Assembly (NCBI RefSeq): GCF_000307225.1
Contig: NZ_HE978617.1
Span: forward strand, 564,206-619,050
Source of the DNA: Anaerococcus vaginalis
GTDB taxonomy: Bacteria; Bacillota; Clostridia; Tissierellales; Peptoniphilaceae
Reading direction: 5' to 3'
DNA length: 54,845 bases
Both the position numbers and the translations under genes were made by a program. Within the stretch, counting starts at the first letter, position 1. Each line of letters starts with the position of its first letter. Below the pieces are notes generated by a model that saw only the letters and a program-made list of their open reading frames with translations, was not told the DNA's origin and searched no databases. This document shows, piece by piece, positions 28,221 to 38,237 of the stretch.

Positions 28221-28452
28221 TTATCCACATAATGTGTATAAGTTTGAGGATAAGCTTGTTTATAAGCTTAACTTTTAAAAAAATATTTTTTGACCTGTGG
28301 ATTGTGTGGAAAAGTGGATTACTTATAAAAACTTATCCAAAACTTATTAATTAAATTTTTGTTTTGAAAATAAAGATTTAATAGACTTATCCACATATAT
28401 ACACTGCCTACTATTAATACTACTAAGTTTATATAATATTTTAGGAGCAAAT
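28221..28452. other. oriC: oriC, downstream DnaA boxes between dnaA and dnaN
   Basis: Perfect boxes at 28221 and 28387, with near matches at 28245 (TGAGGATAA), 28298 and 28334. A short hairpin TAAGCTT/AAGCTTA and AT-rich tracts lie between. By analogy with Bacillus this side may contain the unwinding element. Confidence 0.8.
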
Positions 28453-29565
28453 ATGAAAATAGAAATTCAACAAAAAGATTTATTAAATAAAATATCCATA
28501 GCTTTAAAAGCTGTTTCAAGAAAAACCAATATACAAATTCATGAATTAATATACTTTGAAGCAAAAAATGATAGTCTTACACTCACATCATCAGATGGAG
28601 AAATATCTATTTTAACTAAAGTAAATTGTAAAGTAATTGAAGAAGGAGAAATGGCAATAAATGCAAATATAATTGCAAATATTGTAAGAAAATTACCGGA
28701 TGAGCTTATAAAAATCGAACTTGAGGATTCAAAAATAAAAATAAAATGTAATGGATCAAACTTTAATATCCTAGCCTTTGATTATTATGAAAAGAAAGAT
28801 TTGAAGATTCCTAATGTAGATTATTTAGAAATTCAAAATGACAAATTAAAAAGATCAATCGCTCAAACAGAATTTGCAACGAGTTTGGATGAAACAAAGC
28901 TTGCCCTTACAGGAATTTTATTTGAATTAAAAGATGGAGATTTGAATTTTGTAGCCCTTGATGGATATAGGGTTGCCCTTAAAAAATTAAAATTATCATA
29001 TCCATCATCAATGGATAAGGCTAGGCTTATTATTCCAAGAAAATCTATTTCTGAATGGACAAGGATAATAGATGATGAAAAAATTACAAAAATTTATAAG
29101 GATGACAAGGATATAATATTTGAATCTGGAGATACTACAATGTATTGCAAGGTAATAGATAAAAATTATATTGATTATACAAATATAATTTCAGATATAT
29201 CTACAACAAGTCTTATTGTAGATAGGCAAGAGCTAATAGATTCACTTGAAAGAGCACAATTATTGAATAATACCCAAAGAGCAAATCTTATAAAAATAAA
29301 TATAGAAGATGATAAGTGTCTAATAGAATCAAATTCAGAAATTGGAGATTTAAAAGAAATTATTCAAATACAAAAAGAAGGTGATGATGTAAAAATCGCC
29401 TTTAATGCAAGATATTTAATAGAAGGGGTTAAGGCTTGTGATACAAAAACTATAAGGATGCACTTAAAATCTTCTCTAAATCCATGCCTAATTTATCCAA
29501 ATGATTCAAAATATGATGATGAAGAATTTACTTATCTTGCTCTTCCAGTTAGACTTGCAGAATAG
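28453..29565 (+). CDS. dnaN: DNA polymerase III beta sliding clamp
   Basis: 370 residues, three clamp domains, start ATG 28453 after TTAGGAG. It has the typical IANIVRKLPDELIKIE and the C-terminal PNDSKYDDEEFTYLALPVRL. It tethers polymerase to DNA. Begins the dnaN-yaaA-recF-gyrB-gyrA operon. Confidence 0.97.
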   Translation: MKIEIQQKDLLNKISIALKAVSRKTNIQIHELIYFEAKNDSLTLTSSDGEISILTKVNCKVIEEGEMAINANIIANIVRKLPDELIKIELEDSKIKIKCNGSNFNILAFDYYEKKDLKIPNVDYLEIQNDKLKRSIAQTEFATSLDETKLALTGILFELKDGDLNFVALDGYRVALKKLKLSYPSSMDKARLIIPRKSISEWTRIIDDEKITKIYKDDKDIIFESGDTTMYCKVIDKNYIDYTNIISDISTTSLIVDRQELIDSLERAQLLNNTQRANLIKINIEDDKCLIESNSEIGDLKEIIQIQKEGDDVKIAFNARYLIEGVKACDTKTIRMHLKSSLNPCLIYPNDSKYDDEEFTYLALPVRLAE

Positions 29566-29573
29566 GAGTTTTT

Positions 29574-29783
29574 ATGGAAAAAATAGAATTTCAATGTGAA
29601 ACAATCACAGCCAAAGATCTATTAAAGGCAACAGATATAGCCCAAAGTGGAGGAGAGGCCAAACATCTTATAAAAGAATATGGAATTTTAGTAAATGGAG
29701 AAGAATTTTTCCAAGCTGGCAAAAAACTTCACAAGGGCGATAAGGTAGAATTTGATAATCAATTTTTAATAAGTCTTGTATAA
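29574..29783 (+). CDS. yaaA: S4-domain RNA-binding protein YaaA
   Basis: 69 residues, a single S4 domain (TAKDLLKATDIAQSGGEAKH, ILVNGE). Conserved between dnaN and recF in Firmicutes; thought to act on RNA or the ribosome. Its stop overlaps the recF start (TAATG). Confidence 0.9.
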   Translation: MEKIEFQCETITAKDLLKATDIAQSGGEAKHLIKEYGILVNGEEFFQAGKKLHKGDKVEFDNQFLISLV

Positions 29784-30856
29784 TGTGGATTCAAAATTTA
29801 AAACTTAATAAATTTAGGAATTATCTTTCTCAGAATATAGAATTTAATAAAAATATAAATATATTTTTGGGAGATAATGCCCAAGGAAAAACAAATTTAC
29901 TCGAGAGTATATATTATTTGGCAAATGCAAAAAGTTTTAAGTCTTTTAAAGATAAAGATCTAATTATGTTTAATGAAAAAGAAATGACCCTTGAAGGCAC
30001 AATAAGAAAGGGAGAATCTTTCAAAAATGTTCAAATAAATGTAGATGAAAATAAAAAAGATATTTTTGTAAATGAAATAAAATATGATAAAAATAAAGAT
30101 TTAAAATCTCTTTTTAAATTAGTTTTATTTACACCAGAGGACTTAAATATAATAAAAGATGGGCCAAATTTTAGAAGAGAGCTAATTGATGATATAATAA
30201 TTAGTGTTAATTTTAGCTATAAGTCTTTGAAAAAAGATTTCGATAAAATTCTTAGCCAAAGAAATAAATTATTAAAAAATCAAAGATCAAAATATTTTAA
30301 AACCGAACTTATGGCGTTTGACCAGCAAATAATTAAACTAAATTATAAGATCTATAGGTTTAGAGAAAAATACATTTCTTTGATAAATACTTACGCCAAC
30401 AAAAATCACTTAAACCTAACAGAAAATAAAGAAAATTTAACCATAATATATAAACCAAATATTATGGCAAAATCAATAGAAGAATATGGAGAAAAATTTT
30501 CAAAAAATTTGTGTGAAGATTTAAAATATTTTAGAACTATATCAGGTAGTCAAAGAGATGAAATTGATATAAGGATAAATGGCAAGGATATAAAAAAATT
30601 TGGATCCCAAGGTCAGCAAAGATCTGCAATTTTAAATATCAAGCTTGCAAATGTAAATTTAATTGAAAACACAAGTCAAGATGAGGCTATAATTTTATTT
30701 GATGATGTATTTTCAGAACTTGATGAAAAAAGATCGAATTTTTTGCTAGAAAATTTAGGAAAATTTCAAACAATAATAACCGCAACCAATACAAAAAGTT
30801 TGGATGGGGTTGACAGGAATAAGATTAGAAAAATAATAGGTGGCCACATAAAATAA
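29783..30856 (+). CDS. recF: DNA replication and repair protein RecF
   Basis: 357 residues of the SMC-like ATPase family: Walker A GDNAQGKTN, signature GSQGQQRSAIL, Walker B AIILFDDVFSELD. It loads RecA at gaps with RecO and RecR. The start ATG overlaps the yaaA stop by one base. Confidence 0.96.
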   Translation: MWIQNLKLNKFRNYLSQNIEFNKNINIFLGDNAQGKTNLLESIYYLANAKSFKSFKDKDLIMFNEKEMTLEGTIRKGESFKNVQINVDENKKDIFVNEIKYDKNKDLKSLFKLVLFTPEDLNIIKDGPNFRRELIDDIIISVNFSYKSLKKDFDKILSQRNKLLKNQRSKYFKTELMAFDQQIIKLNYKIYRFREKYISLINTYANKNHLNLTENKENLTIIYKPNIMAKSIEEYGEKFSKNLCEDLKYFRTISGSQRDEIDIRINGKDIKKFGSQGQQRSAILNIKLANVNLIENTSQDEAIILFDDVFSELDEKRSNFLLENLGKFQTIITATNTKSLDGVDRNKIRKIIGGHIK

Positions 30857-30870
30857 TAGAAAGGAATTTT

Positions 30871-32775
30871 ATGGAAAAGACAGAGTATAATGCATCGAAT
30901 ATTAGGGTCCTAAAAGGACTAGAACCAGTAAGGCTTAGACCTGGAATGTATATAGGATCAACAAGCGAGAGAGGACTTCATCACTTAGTTTACGAAGTTG
31001 TAGACAACTCAGTAGATGAGGCACTTGCAGGTCGTTGTGATTATATAAAAATAAGTATAGACGAAAATAATATAGTAACAGTAGAAGATGATGGTTCAGG
31101 AATACCAATTGAAAAACATCCACAAACTGGAAAATCAACCCTAGAAACAGTTCTAACAGTTTTGCACGCTGGAGGAAAATTTGATGATAAGGCCTATAAA
31201 GTTTCTGGAGGTCTTCATGGAGTAGGAGTTTCAGTTGTAAACGCCCTTAGTGAATACTTAATAGCAGAAGTAAAAAGAGAAGGTCATATCCATAGAATGA
31301 CTTTTGAAAGAGGAAAAGCTACAACAGAACTTGAAATAATTGGAGATACAAAAGAAACAGGAACAAAAATAACTTTTAAGGCAGATCCAGAAATTTTTGA
31401 TGTAACTGTTTATGATAAAAAAACCTTAGAAAATAGGTTTAGAGAAATGGCGTTTTTGAATAAGGGTGTAAGACTTATTTTTGAAGACAAAAGAGATGGT
31501 TCAGAAGTTGAATTTAAGTATGATGGTGGAATCAAAGAATTTGTCCAATATCTAAATAGAAATAAAAGTCCTTTATTTAAAGAAGTTCCATATTTTGAAG
31601 GAAGTCAAGAATCTACAGAAGTTGAAGTTTCTTTCCAATACACAGATTCTTATAGTGAAAATATCCTAACATTTGCCAATAATATTTACACAGTAGAAGG
31701 TGGAACTCATCTTTCAGGATTTAGATCTGCTTTAACCAGAAGTGTAAATGATTATGCAAGAAAATATAATTTGTTAAAAGAAAATGAAGATAATCTTCAA
31801 GGAGATGACGCTAGAGAAGGTATTACTGCAATCATATCAGTAAAAATTTCAAATCCTCAATTTGAAGGACAAACCAAGGGAAAACTTGGTAATAGTGAAG
31901 TAAGAGGAGCAGTAGATGCTTTTTTCTCAGAACATATGGGAAATTTCTTGGAAGAAAATCCTAAAATTGCAAAACTTATAATTCAAAAAGCCCTAGCATC
32001 AAGAAGGGCAAGAGAAGCTGCAAGAAAGGCTAGAGATTTAACAAGAAAAAGATCAATACTTGATTCAACAACTCTTCCAGGAAAACTTGCAGATTGCCAG
32101 TCCCAAGATATAGGAGAAAATGAAATTTTTATAGTCGAGGGTAATTCAGCTGGAGGTTCTGCAAAAGGTGGACGTGATAATAGAATCCAAGCAATTCTTC
32201 CTTTAAGAGGAAAAATAATGAATGTAGAAAAAGCAAATCTTGATAGGATTTTAAATTATGAAGAAATAAAGTCAATGATAACAGCTTTTGGAACAGGAAT
32301 TGGATCTGAATTTGATATAAGTAAACTTCGCTATGGAAAAATAATAATTATGACCGATGCCGATGTAGATGGAGCTCATATTAGAACTTTACTTTTGACA
32401 TTTTTCTATAGATATATGAAACCTCTTGTAGATGGCGGTCATATTTATATAGCCCAACCACCACTTTATAAATTATCAAGTGGCAAAAGAGAAAGATATT
32501 GTTATACAGATAAAGAATTAGATGAAATTATAAAAGCGTGGGAAACTGACAATTATAAAATTTCCAGATACAAGGGTCTTGGTGAAATGAACGCAGAACA
32601 ATTGTGGGAAACAACTATGGATCCAGAAAATAGGGTCTTACTTCAAGTATATGAAAAAGAAGATTCACAAATGTCAACAGACGCAACATTTTCAATGCTA
32701 ATGGGTGAAAAAGTAGAACCTAGAAGAGAATTTATTGAAGAAAATGCCCAATATGTTGAAAACTTAGATGTCTAG
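30871..32775 (+). CDS. gyrB: DNA gyrase subunit B
   Basis: 634 residues. GHKL ATPase domain (VDNSVDEALAG, DDGSGIP, GGLHGVGVSVVNALS), then the TOPRIM domain with EGNSAGGSAKGGRD, PLRGKIMNVEKA and DADVDGAHI. Works with GyrA to introduce negative supercoils. Start 14 bp after recF. Confidence 0.98.
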   Translation: MEKTEYNASNIRVLKGLEPVRLRPGMYIGSTSERGLHHLVYEVVDNSVDEALAGRCDYIKISIDENNIVTVEDDGSGIPIEKHPQTGKSTLETVLTVLHAGGKFDDKAYKVSGGLHGVGVSVVNALSEYLIAEVKREGHIHRMTFERGKATTELEIIGDTKETGTKITFKADPEIFDVTVYDKKTLENRFREMAFLNKGVRLIFEDKRDGSEVEFKYDGGIKEFVQYLNRNKSPLFKEVPYFEGSQESTEVEVSFQYTDSYSENILTFANNIYTVEGGTHLSGFRSALTRSVNDYARKYNLLKENEDNLQGDDAREGITAIISVKISNPQFEGQTKGKLGNSEVRGAVDAFFSEHMGNFLEENPKIAKLIIQKALASRRAREAARKARDLTRKRSILDSTTLPGKLADCQSQDIGENEIFIVEGNSAGGSAKGGRDNRIQAILPLRGKIMNVEKANLDRILNYEEIKSMITAFGTGIGSEFDISKLRYGKIIIMTDADVDGAHIRTLLLTFFYRYMKPLVDGGHIYIAQPPLYKLSSGKRERYCYTDKELDEIIKAWETDNYKISRYKGLGEMNAEQLWETTMDPENRVLLQVYEKEDSQMSTDATFSMLMGEKVEPRREFIEENAQYVENLDV

Positions 32776-32783
32776 GAGGATAA

Positions 32784-35225
32784 ATGACAGAAACTAACTT
32801 TCAAAATATCATAGAGGTAGATCTTGAAAACCAAATGAAAAGTGCTTACTTGGAATATTCCATGTCAGTAATTGTTTCAAGAGCCCTACCAGATGTACGT
32901 GATGGATTAAAACCAGTTCATAGAAGAATTTTATACGGAATGGAAGGTCTTGGACTTGACCCAAGTAAACCAACCAGAAAATCAGCAAGAGTTGTCGGTG
33001 AAGTTATGGGTAAATTCCACCCTCATGGAGATTCTGCAATTTATGATGCCTTGGTAAGACTTGCTCAAGATTTTTCAACCAGATATCCTTTGGCAACAGG
33101 TCAAGGAAACTTTGGTTCAATTGACGGAGATGACGCAGCAGCTATGCGTTATACAGAAGTTAAGATGAGTAAAATCGCCAAGGAAATGTTAAGAGATATA
33201 AATAAAGATACTGTAGATTTTATGCCAAACTTTGATGAGGAAGAAAAAGAGCCAACAGTTCTTCCATCAAGATTTCCAAATCTTTTAGTAAATGGATCAA
33301 ATGGTATAGCAGTAGGAATGGCAACCAATATGGCTCCACATAATTTGGGAGATTCTATAGATGCTTGTGTTGCTTATATGAATAATCCGGAAATTTCCAT
33401 AAAAGAATTAGCAGATATTATAAAGGGACCGGATTTTCCAACAGGAGCTCAAATTTTAGGAAAATCTGGTATAAAAAAAGCCTATAAAACTGGACGTGGA
33501 AAATTAAAACTTCGTGCTGTTGCAAAAATCGAATCTTTCAAAAAAAATAGAGAAAGAATAATAGTTACAGAAATTCCTTACCAAGTAAATAAGGCAAATT
33601 TAATTAAAAAAATTGCTGAATATGTTAAAGATAAAAAACTTGAAGGAATTTCTGATATTAGAGATGAATCCGACAGAAAGGGAATGAGAATTGTAATTGA
33701 GGTAAAAAGAGATGCAAATGCAAATATAGTTTTAAATAACCTCTACAAGCAAACTCAACTTGAAACAACTTTCGGAATTATAAATCTTGCTTTGGTTGAT
33801 GGAGTTCCAAAAATTCTTGATTTAAAAGAGCTTATAAAATACTATGTAAAACACCAAAAAGAAGTAGTAAGAAGAAGGACAATATTTGACCTTGATAAGG
33901 CTCAAAAGAGAAAACACATAGTTGAAGGCTTGATTATTGCTATTGATCACATTGATGAAATTATAAAAATAATTAGATCTTCTTATGATAATGATCAAAT
34001 CAAAAAAATATTTAATGAAAGATTTTCTTTAACAGATGAACAAAGTCAAGCTATTCTTGATATGCAATTAAAAAGGCTATCAGGTCTTGAAATTGAAAAA
34101 TTACAAGCTGAAGATAAAGAACTTGCTGAAAAAATTGAATATTTTACATCAATTCTAAATGATGAAGAAAAATTAATCAGTGTTATTGAAGAAGAAATTT
34201 TAGAAATAAAAGAAAAATTTGCAGATGATAGGAGAACAAAAATTGTTCCGGATGAGGGAGAATTTGATATTGAGGAATTGATTGAAAAAGAAGATGTACT
34301 AATTTCTCTAACTCATGATGGATATATAAAAAGACTTCCTATAAATACCTACAAGGTTCAAAATAGAGGAGGAAAGGGAATTTCTGCTGGAAATACAAAA
34401 GAAAATGATTTTATCCAAAAAATTCTCACAACAAACACTCACGAATCTCTTCTTTGCTTTACAAATTTAGGTAGGGTTTATTCACTAAAATGCTATGAAA
34501 TTCCAGAAGCAAGTAGGCAATCAAGAGGACAAGCTATTATAAATATAATTTCTCTTGCAAATAATGAAAAAATAACTGACATAATGGAATTGTCAAACTT
34601 AAACGAAAATAGCCAATTAGTTTTTCAAACTGAAAATGGAAAAATCAAAAAAACTGATGCAGAATTATTTACAAATATCCAAAGAAATGGAATTATAGCA
34701 ATTTCACTTGAAGATGGAGACAGGCTTGTTTCAATTAGGCAAATAGATCATCCTTGTGATATAATTGTAACAACCAAAAAGGGAATGGCAATAAAATTTG
34801 CCTCATCTGATATTAGGTCTATGGGAAGAAATGCTCAAGGAGTAAGAGGAATTAGACTTTCTAAAGATGATAAGGTTGTGTCAATGAATATTGTTGAAGA
34901 TGAAGTTTATTTGGTAGTTGTAACTGCAAATGGTTTTGGTAAAAAAACATCCTTTAATAATTTTAATGCTCAAAATAGGGGAGGAAAGGGTGTAAGATGT
35001 CATAAAATCACAGAAAAAACTGGAGATTTGGTAGCGACTCTTCCTGCTAATTTGAACGATGACATAATGATGGTTTCTTTAAAAGGAGATATGATTAGAA
35101 TATCTGCAAGAGATATATCAACCACAGGCAGAAATACCCTTGGTGTAAAATTAAAGAATTTAGAAAAAACTGAAGACTTTATTGTTTCTGTAACCAAATA
35201 TTATGAAGAAAATAGTGAGGATTAG
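32784..35225 (+). CDS. gyrA: DNA gyrase subunit A
   Basis: 813 residues. The catalytic Tyr lies in AAAMRYTEVKM. The quinolone-resistance region reads HPHGDSAIYDALVRLAQ, with Ser in the wild-type position, so no classical resistance change there. The C-terminal beta-pinwheel has repeated QNRGGKG boxes. It ends 2 bp before the STAS gene, making the regulatory trio likely cotranscribed. Confidence 0.98.
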   Translation: MTETNFQNIIEVDLENQMKSAYLEYSMSVIVSRALPDVRDGLKPVHRRILYGMEGLGLDPSKPTRKSARVVGEVMGKFHPHGDSAIYDALVRLAQDFSTRYPLATGQGNFGSIDGDDAAAMRYTEVKMSKIAKEMLRDINKDTVDFMPNFDEEEKEPTVLPSRFPNLLVNGSNGIAVGMATNMAPHNLGDSIDACVAYMNNPEISIKELADIIKGPDFPTGAQILGKSGIKKAYKTGRGKLKLRAVAKIESFKKNRERIIVTEIPYQVNKANLIKKIAEYVKDKKLEGISDIRDESDRKGMRIVIEVKRDANANIVLNNLYKQTQLETTFGIINLALVDGVPKILDLKELIKYYVKHQKEVVRRRTIFDLDKAQKRKHIVEGLIIAIDHIDEIIKIIRSSYDNDQIKKIFNERFSLTDEQSQAILDMQLKRLSGLEIEKLQAEDKELAEKIEYFTSILNDEEKLISVIEEEILEIKEKFADDRRTKIVPDEGEFDIEELIEKEDVLISLTHDGYIKRLPINTYKVQNRGGKGISAGNTKENDFIQKILTTNTHESLLCFTNLGRVYSLKCYEIPEASRQSRGQAIINIISLANNEKITDIMELSNLNENSQLVFQTENGKIKKTDAELFTNIQRNGIIAISLEDGDRLVSIRQIDHPCDIIVTTKKGMAIKFASSDIRSMGRNAQGVRGIRLSKDDKVVSMNIVEDEVYLVVVTANGFGKKTSFNNFNAQNRGGKGVRCHKITEKTGDLVATLPANLNDDIMMVSLKGDMIRISARDISTTGRNTLGVKLKNLEKTEDFIVSVTKYYEENSED

Positions 35226-35227
35226 GA

Positions 35228-35536
35228 ATGTTTAAAGCAAATATTGAAGAAAAAAATGATCACTTATTGATAGGGCTTATTGGAGATTTAGACATTTATT
35301 CAAAGGAAGATTTTTCTAAATTCTGTGATGAATCCTTAAAAAATACTAATTCAAATCTTATAATTGACCTTGAAAAACTTGATTATATAGATTCAACTGG
35401 TCTTGGTATGTTTATAAATATCTACAAAGATCAAAAAGAAAAAGATAAAAGTGTAAAGATAATTAATCCAAAAGAAAATATCAAAAAATTATTTAAAATA
35501 ACCGATATAAGTGATTTATTCGAGATGGAGGAATAA
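35228..35536 (+). CDS. STAS-domain anti-sigma factor antagonist
   Basis: 102 residues with a STAS fold: KLDYIDSTGLGMFINIY contains the Ser of the D-S-T-G-L-G motif that is phosphorylated in RsbV and SpoIIAA. In the standard scheme the unphosphorylated form binds the anti-sigma factor and frees the sigma factor. First of a three-gene partner-switching operon directly after gyrA. Confidence 0.9.
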   Translation: MFKANIEEKNDHLLIGLIGDLDIYSKEDFSKFCDESLKNTNSNLIIDLEKLDYIDSTGLGMFINIYKDQKEKDKSVKIINPKENIKKLFKITDISDLFEMEE

Positions 35537-35868
35537 TGGATACATTAAAACTTACAATTCCACCAAAAACTATTTATCTAAAATCAATGAGACTTTTTGC
35601 AGCAAGCCTTGCAAGCGACATTGGATTTGATATAGAAAAAGTCGAAGATATAAGAGTTGTCGTATCAGAAGCGATAAATTATAAAATGAGCGATAAGGAT
35701 ATAAAAATCAATTTCTATATAAAAGAAAATCTTATGAAAGTAGAAGTTATAGGAAAAGATAGGGAAATTGAAGAGGAAAATCTAAAAATAAAACAAATTA
35801 TCCTAGAGCAATTGGCAGATAAGGTAGAAGTTGTTGAAGATAAGATAATACTTACAAAAGAGAAATAA
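35536..35868 (+). CDS. Degenerate RsbW-like anti-sigma factor
   Basis: 110 residues, shorter than RsbW or SpoIIAB (about 140-160). The N-box region is recognisable (KVEDIRVVVSEAINYKM), but the usual Asn position is altered, and the G1 (DxGxG) and G2 (GxGL) loops that bind ATP are absent; the sequence goes straight to VEVIGKDREIEEENLK. It may hold the sigma factor without kinase activity. Stop of the STAS gene and start here overlap by one base, and the sigma gene follows after 2 bp. Confidence 0.72.
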   Translation: MDTLKLTIPPKTIYLKSMRLFAASLASDIGFDIEKVEDIRVVVSEAINYKMSDKDIKINFYIKENLMKVEVIGKDREIEEENLKIKQIILEQLADKVEVVEDKIILTKEK

Positions 35869-35870
35869 TT

Positions 35871-36640
35871 ATGGCAGATACAAAAGCTTCTCTTGAAAGA
35901 AAAAAGAGATCAAAGAAAAATTTGAACAATTTTATAAAACAAGGGATAAGGACTTGAGAAACGAGCTTATAGAAGATCATATGTATATAGTCGATATTCT
36001 TTCCAATAAATATGTTGGAAAGGGAATTGAAAAAGATGACCTATATCAAGTGGCATCTCTGGGTCTGATATATGCCATCGATAGGTACAATCCTTCAAAA
36101 GGATATGAATTTTCATCATTTGCAACTCCAACAATAATGGGTGAGCTAAAAAGATACTTCAGAGACAAGGGCTGGGTAATAAGAGTTCCAAGAAGAATAC
36201 AAAATCTTTATAAAAAAATAAATGTAGCAAAAAAAATTCTTCCCCAAGAGCTCCAAAGAACACCAACTGTAAAAGATATAGCGGATTATCTTGGAGAAGA
36301 TGAAGAAACAATTCTTGAAACAATAGAGGCAAGTAAGGTTTATTCCCCACAAAGTTTGGATATGAAATATCAAGTTCAAAAGGGAGAAAATTCTGTAGAT
36401 TTATCAGATATGATTGGAGAAGATGATAAAAATTTTGATTCAATCGAATTAAAAGATTTGATAGATAAATCAACTGAAAGATTAAATGATCTTGAAAAAC
36501 AAATCCTAGAATTAAGATATTATGAAGGAAGAACTCAAATAGATATAGCAAATAAATTATCTATATCTCAAATGACAGTATCAAGAATAGAGAAAAAAAT
36601 TCTTCAAAAATTTACAATAGAAATGCAAAAATTGCAATAA
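35871..36640 (+). CDS. RNA polymerase sigma factor, sigma-B/F type (frameshifted)
   Basis: Start ATG 35871 (MADTKASLERK). The frame breaks in the A6 run 35900-35905; one added A restores EIKEKFEQFYKTRDKDLRNE and continues into region 2 (DDLYQVASLGLIYAIDRY, SSFATPTIMGELKR), region 3 and region 4 (ERLNDLEKQILELRYYEG, SQMTVSRIEKKIL). Repaired length is 256. Group 3 sigma of the general-stress or SpoIIAC kind. The regulon is unknown. Probably a base-calling error. Confidence 0.88.
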
Positions 36641-36670
36641 AAACTAGCAAATTTTCTGCTAGTTTTTTTT
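36640..36670 (+). terminator. Terminator of the gyrA-sigma operon
   Basis: AAAACTAGCA/TGCTAGTTTT, a 10-bp stem with a T8 tail immediately after the sigma-factor stop. Confidence 0.9.
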
Positions 36671-36930
36671 ATTGTAAATAAAAGAATTTAATTTCTTTTT
36701 TTTGATTTTATGAGAAAAAAATTTTTTTGTTTTTTTCATAAATTTTTTTATTTTTTTGTGGGATTTTTTTATGTTTTTGAAAAGTACAAAAAATAAAACT
36801 TTAGACAAAACTAAGAAAAAACAACCCATCTTTAGAAAAGTTGAGAGATTTTTTTTGATTAAACTTATTTTTATTAAATAAATTTATGGTATTTCTCTAT
36901 TTTCAAAAAGGGTTGTATATTTTTAATTTT
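36671..36930. other. AT-rich intergenic region without a gene
   Basis: Long T runs, and a distant pair ACAACCC/GGGTTGT (about 36828-36920) that could fold over the end of the convergent lipoprotein gene. No gene or clear terminator. Confidence 0.4.
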
Positions 36931-37860
36931 TTACTTGTCATCTCCTGGATACATTGTAGATGAATTTGGATACATTTTTGCTATTTCATTTATTATTAGA
37001 CCTATATCGCCATAGCCTGTTTCTTTAAGTTTTTTCTCTGCCCTATAATTTGCAAGGTCTATATCCTCATTAGTAATTTTTTCTACAGAACTTTGAGAAA
37101 ATCCATAAAGTTCAACTAATTGTTTTCTAAAGTCGTCATAGTCTTGTTTTTTTTCTGAAAATTTTTTCATTTGTCCACTTTCTTGATTTTCATTTTTTGA
37201 AGTTTTATTTTTTGGTGTTTCATTTTTAGTTTCATTGTAACCATTTGGGAATTTTTCTTTTAATTTTTGACAAGCCTTGTCTATTTGTTCATCATAACTT
37301 TTTAATTTATTTTCATCATAAACATTAAAAAATATTTCTTTTAGGATTCCATTTGGAACCTTAGATGCATCAAAGCCTCTTTGGCTTAGATAATTTCTTG
37401 CATTTTTGTAATTATCAGTATTTTCATCACCACTATAAATCCAAGTTTCTTCGACTTCATTTACAGATATATCAGGATATTGTTTTGAAGAATTAGGATT
37501 ATCCTTTCCTACTTGGTTGAAAAATAAGATTAATTTGTTCCAAAATCCTGTTTTTTCTCTTAATTCATCAGCCTTTTTTTCATATTTTTTTATATCTTCA
37601 TCTTTTAGTCCATCAACAAATTTTTTATCAAAAGCTCCAATATCAACCATAGCTTTTTTGATTTCTTCTATGCTTAGGGGTTTTTTTGCTGAATTTTCAT
37701 TTTTATCTACACTAACATTTGATAAATTAGAATTTTTTTCTTCGGATTTTTCGCTTGTTTGCCTATTGCTTGAGATATTATTTTCTTTGATTTTTTCTTT
37801 CTTTGCACATCCTGTAAAGACAAGAGAAAGGCAAAGTGCTAATATTAATTTCTTTTTCAT
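36931..37860 (-). CDS. Lipoprotein with duplicated helical module, unknown function
   Basis: 309 residues. Signal peptide with lipobox FTGC (Cys 18), a Ser/Asn/Glu-rich linker, then two similar modules: about 65-128 (EEIKKAMVDIGAFDKKFV, ending NPNSSKQYP) and about 245-308 (FRKQLVELYGFSQSSVEK, ending YPNSSTMYP). Each has the pattern helix-GF/AF-(N/D)EDI-helix-NSSxxYP. The middle part (about 140-215) is related in style, then Lys/Asn-rich. Related in outline to Ltp-type surface lipoproteins, but no confident family match. Expressed opposite to its neighbours. Confidence 0.75.
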   Translation of the reverse strand: MKKKLILALCLSLVFTGCAKKEKIKENNISSNRQTSEKSEEKNSNLSNVSVDKNENSAKKPLSIEEIKKAMVDIGAFDKKFVDGLKDEDIKKYEKKADELREKTGFWNKLILFFNQVGKDNPNSSKQYPDISVNEVEETWIYSGDENTDNYKNARNYLSQRGFDASKVPNGILKEIFFNVYDENKLKSYDEQIDKACQKLKEKFPNGYNETKNETPKNKTSKNENQESGQMKKFSEKKQDYDDFRKQLVELYGFSQSSVEKITNEDIDLANYRAEKKLKETGYGDIGLIINEIAKMYPNSSTMYPGDDK

Positions 37861-38171
37861 AAATCCTCCTATATTATTATATTATTTTTACCCATCAAAG
37901 AATAAATTTAAAAAATTTTTTTGAAAAAGCAAAAATTTTTTTAGTAAAAAATTTTATATTTTACAATTTAGTCTATTAATATGCAAATAAGGTAAAACTT
38001 GTTTTTTTAATAATTTTTCTTTGTAAAATTGAAAAAATCTTTTGGAAATGTAAAAAAAATTTTGCAAAGATACAAAAATCTCCCTTAAATTTTGTATAAA
38101 TATAAATTTGTAAAAAATAATAAGCTTTATTTTTCTTTGAAAATATTGAAATAATCACTAGAAAATAGAAA
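37861..38171. other. Divergent intergenic region between lipoprotein and oppA
   Basis: AT-rich, with no supported gene. The oppA promoter lies at its right end; no clear promoter was recognised for the lipoprotein gene. Confidence 0.45.
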
Positions 38172-38200
38172 TTGACAAAAACATAAATATAAACTATAAT
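38172..38200 (+). promoter_or_regulatory. oppA promoter, full consensus
   Basis: TTGACA (38172-38177), 17 bp, TATAAT (38195-38200), 37 bp before the oppA start. A perfect sigma-A promoter, suggesting high expression. Confidence 0.88.
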
Positions 38201-38237
38201 GTATTCATATAAAATAAAAAGAAAAGAGGAGAGAAGG

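Noticed and set aside
35228-36640. A sporulation spoIIA operon
   Set aside because: The order fits, but no other sporulation gene is seen and the anti-sigma factor lacks its kinase motifs. A stress-type system is as likely.
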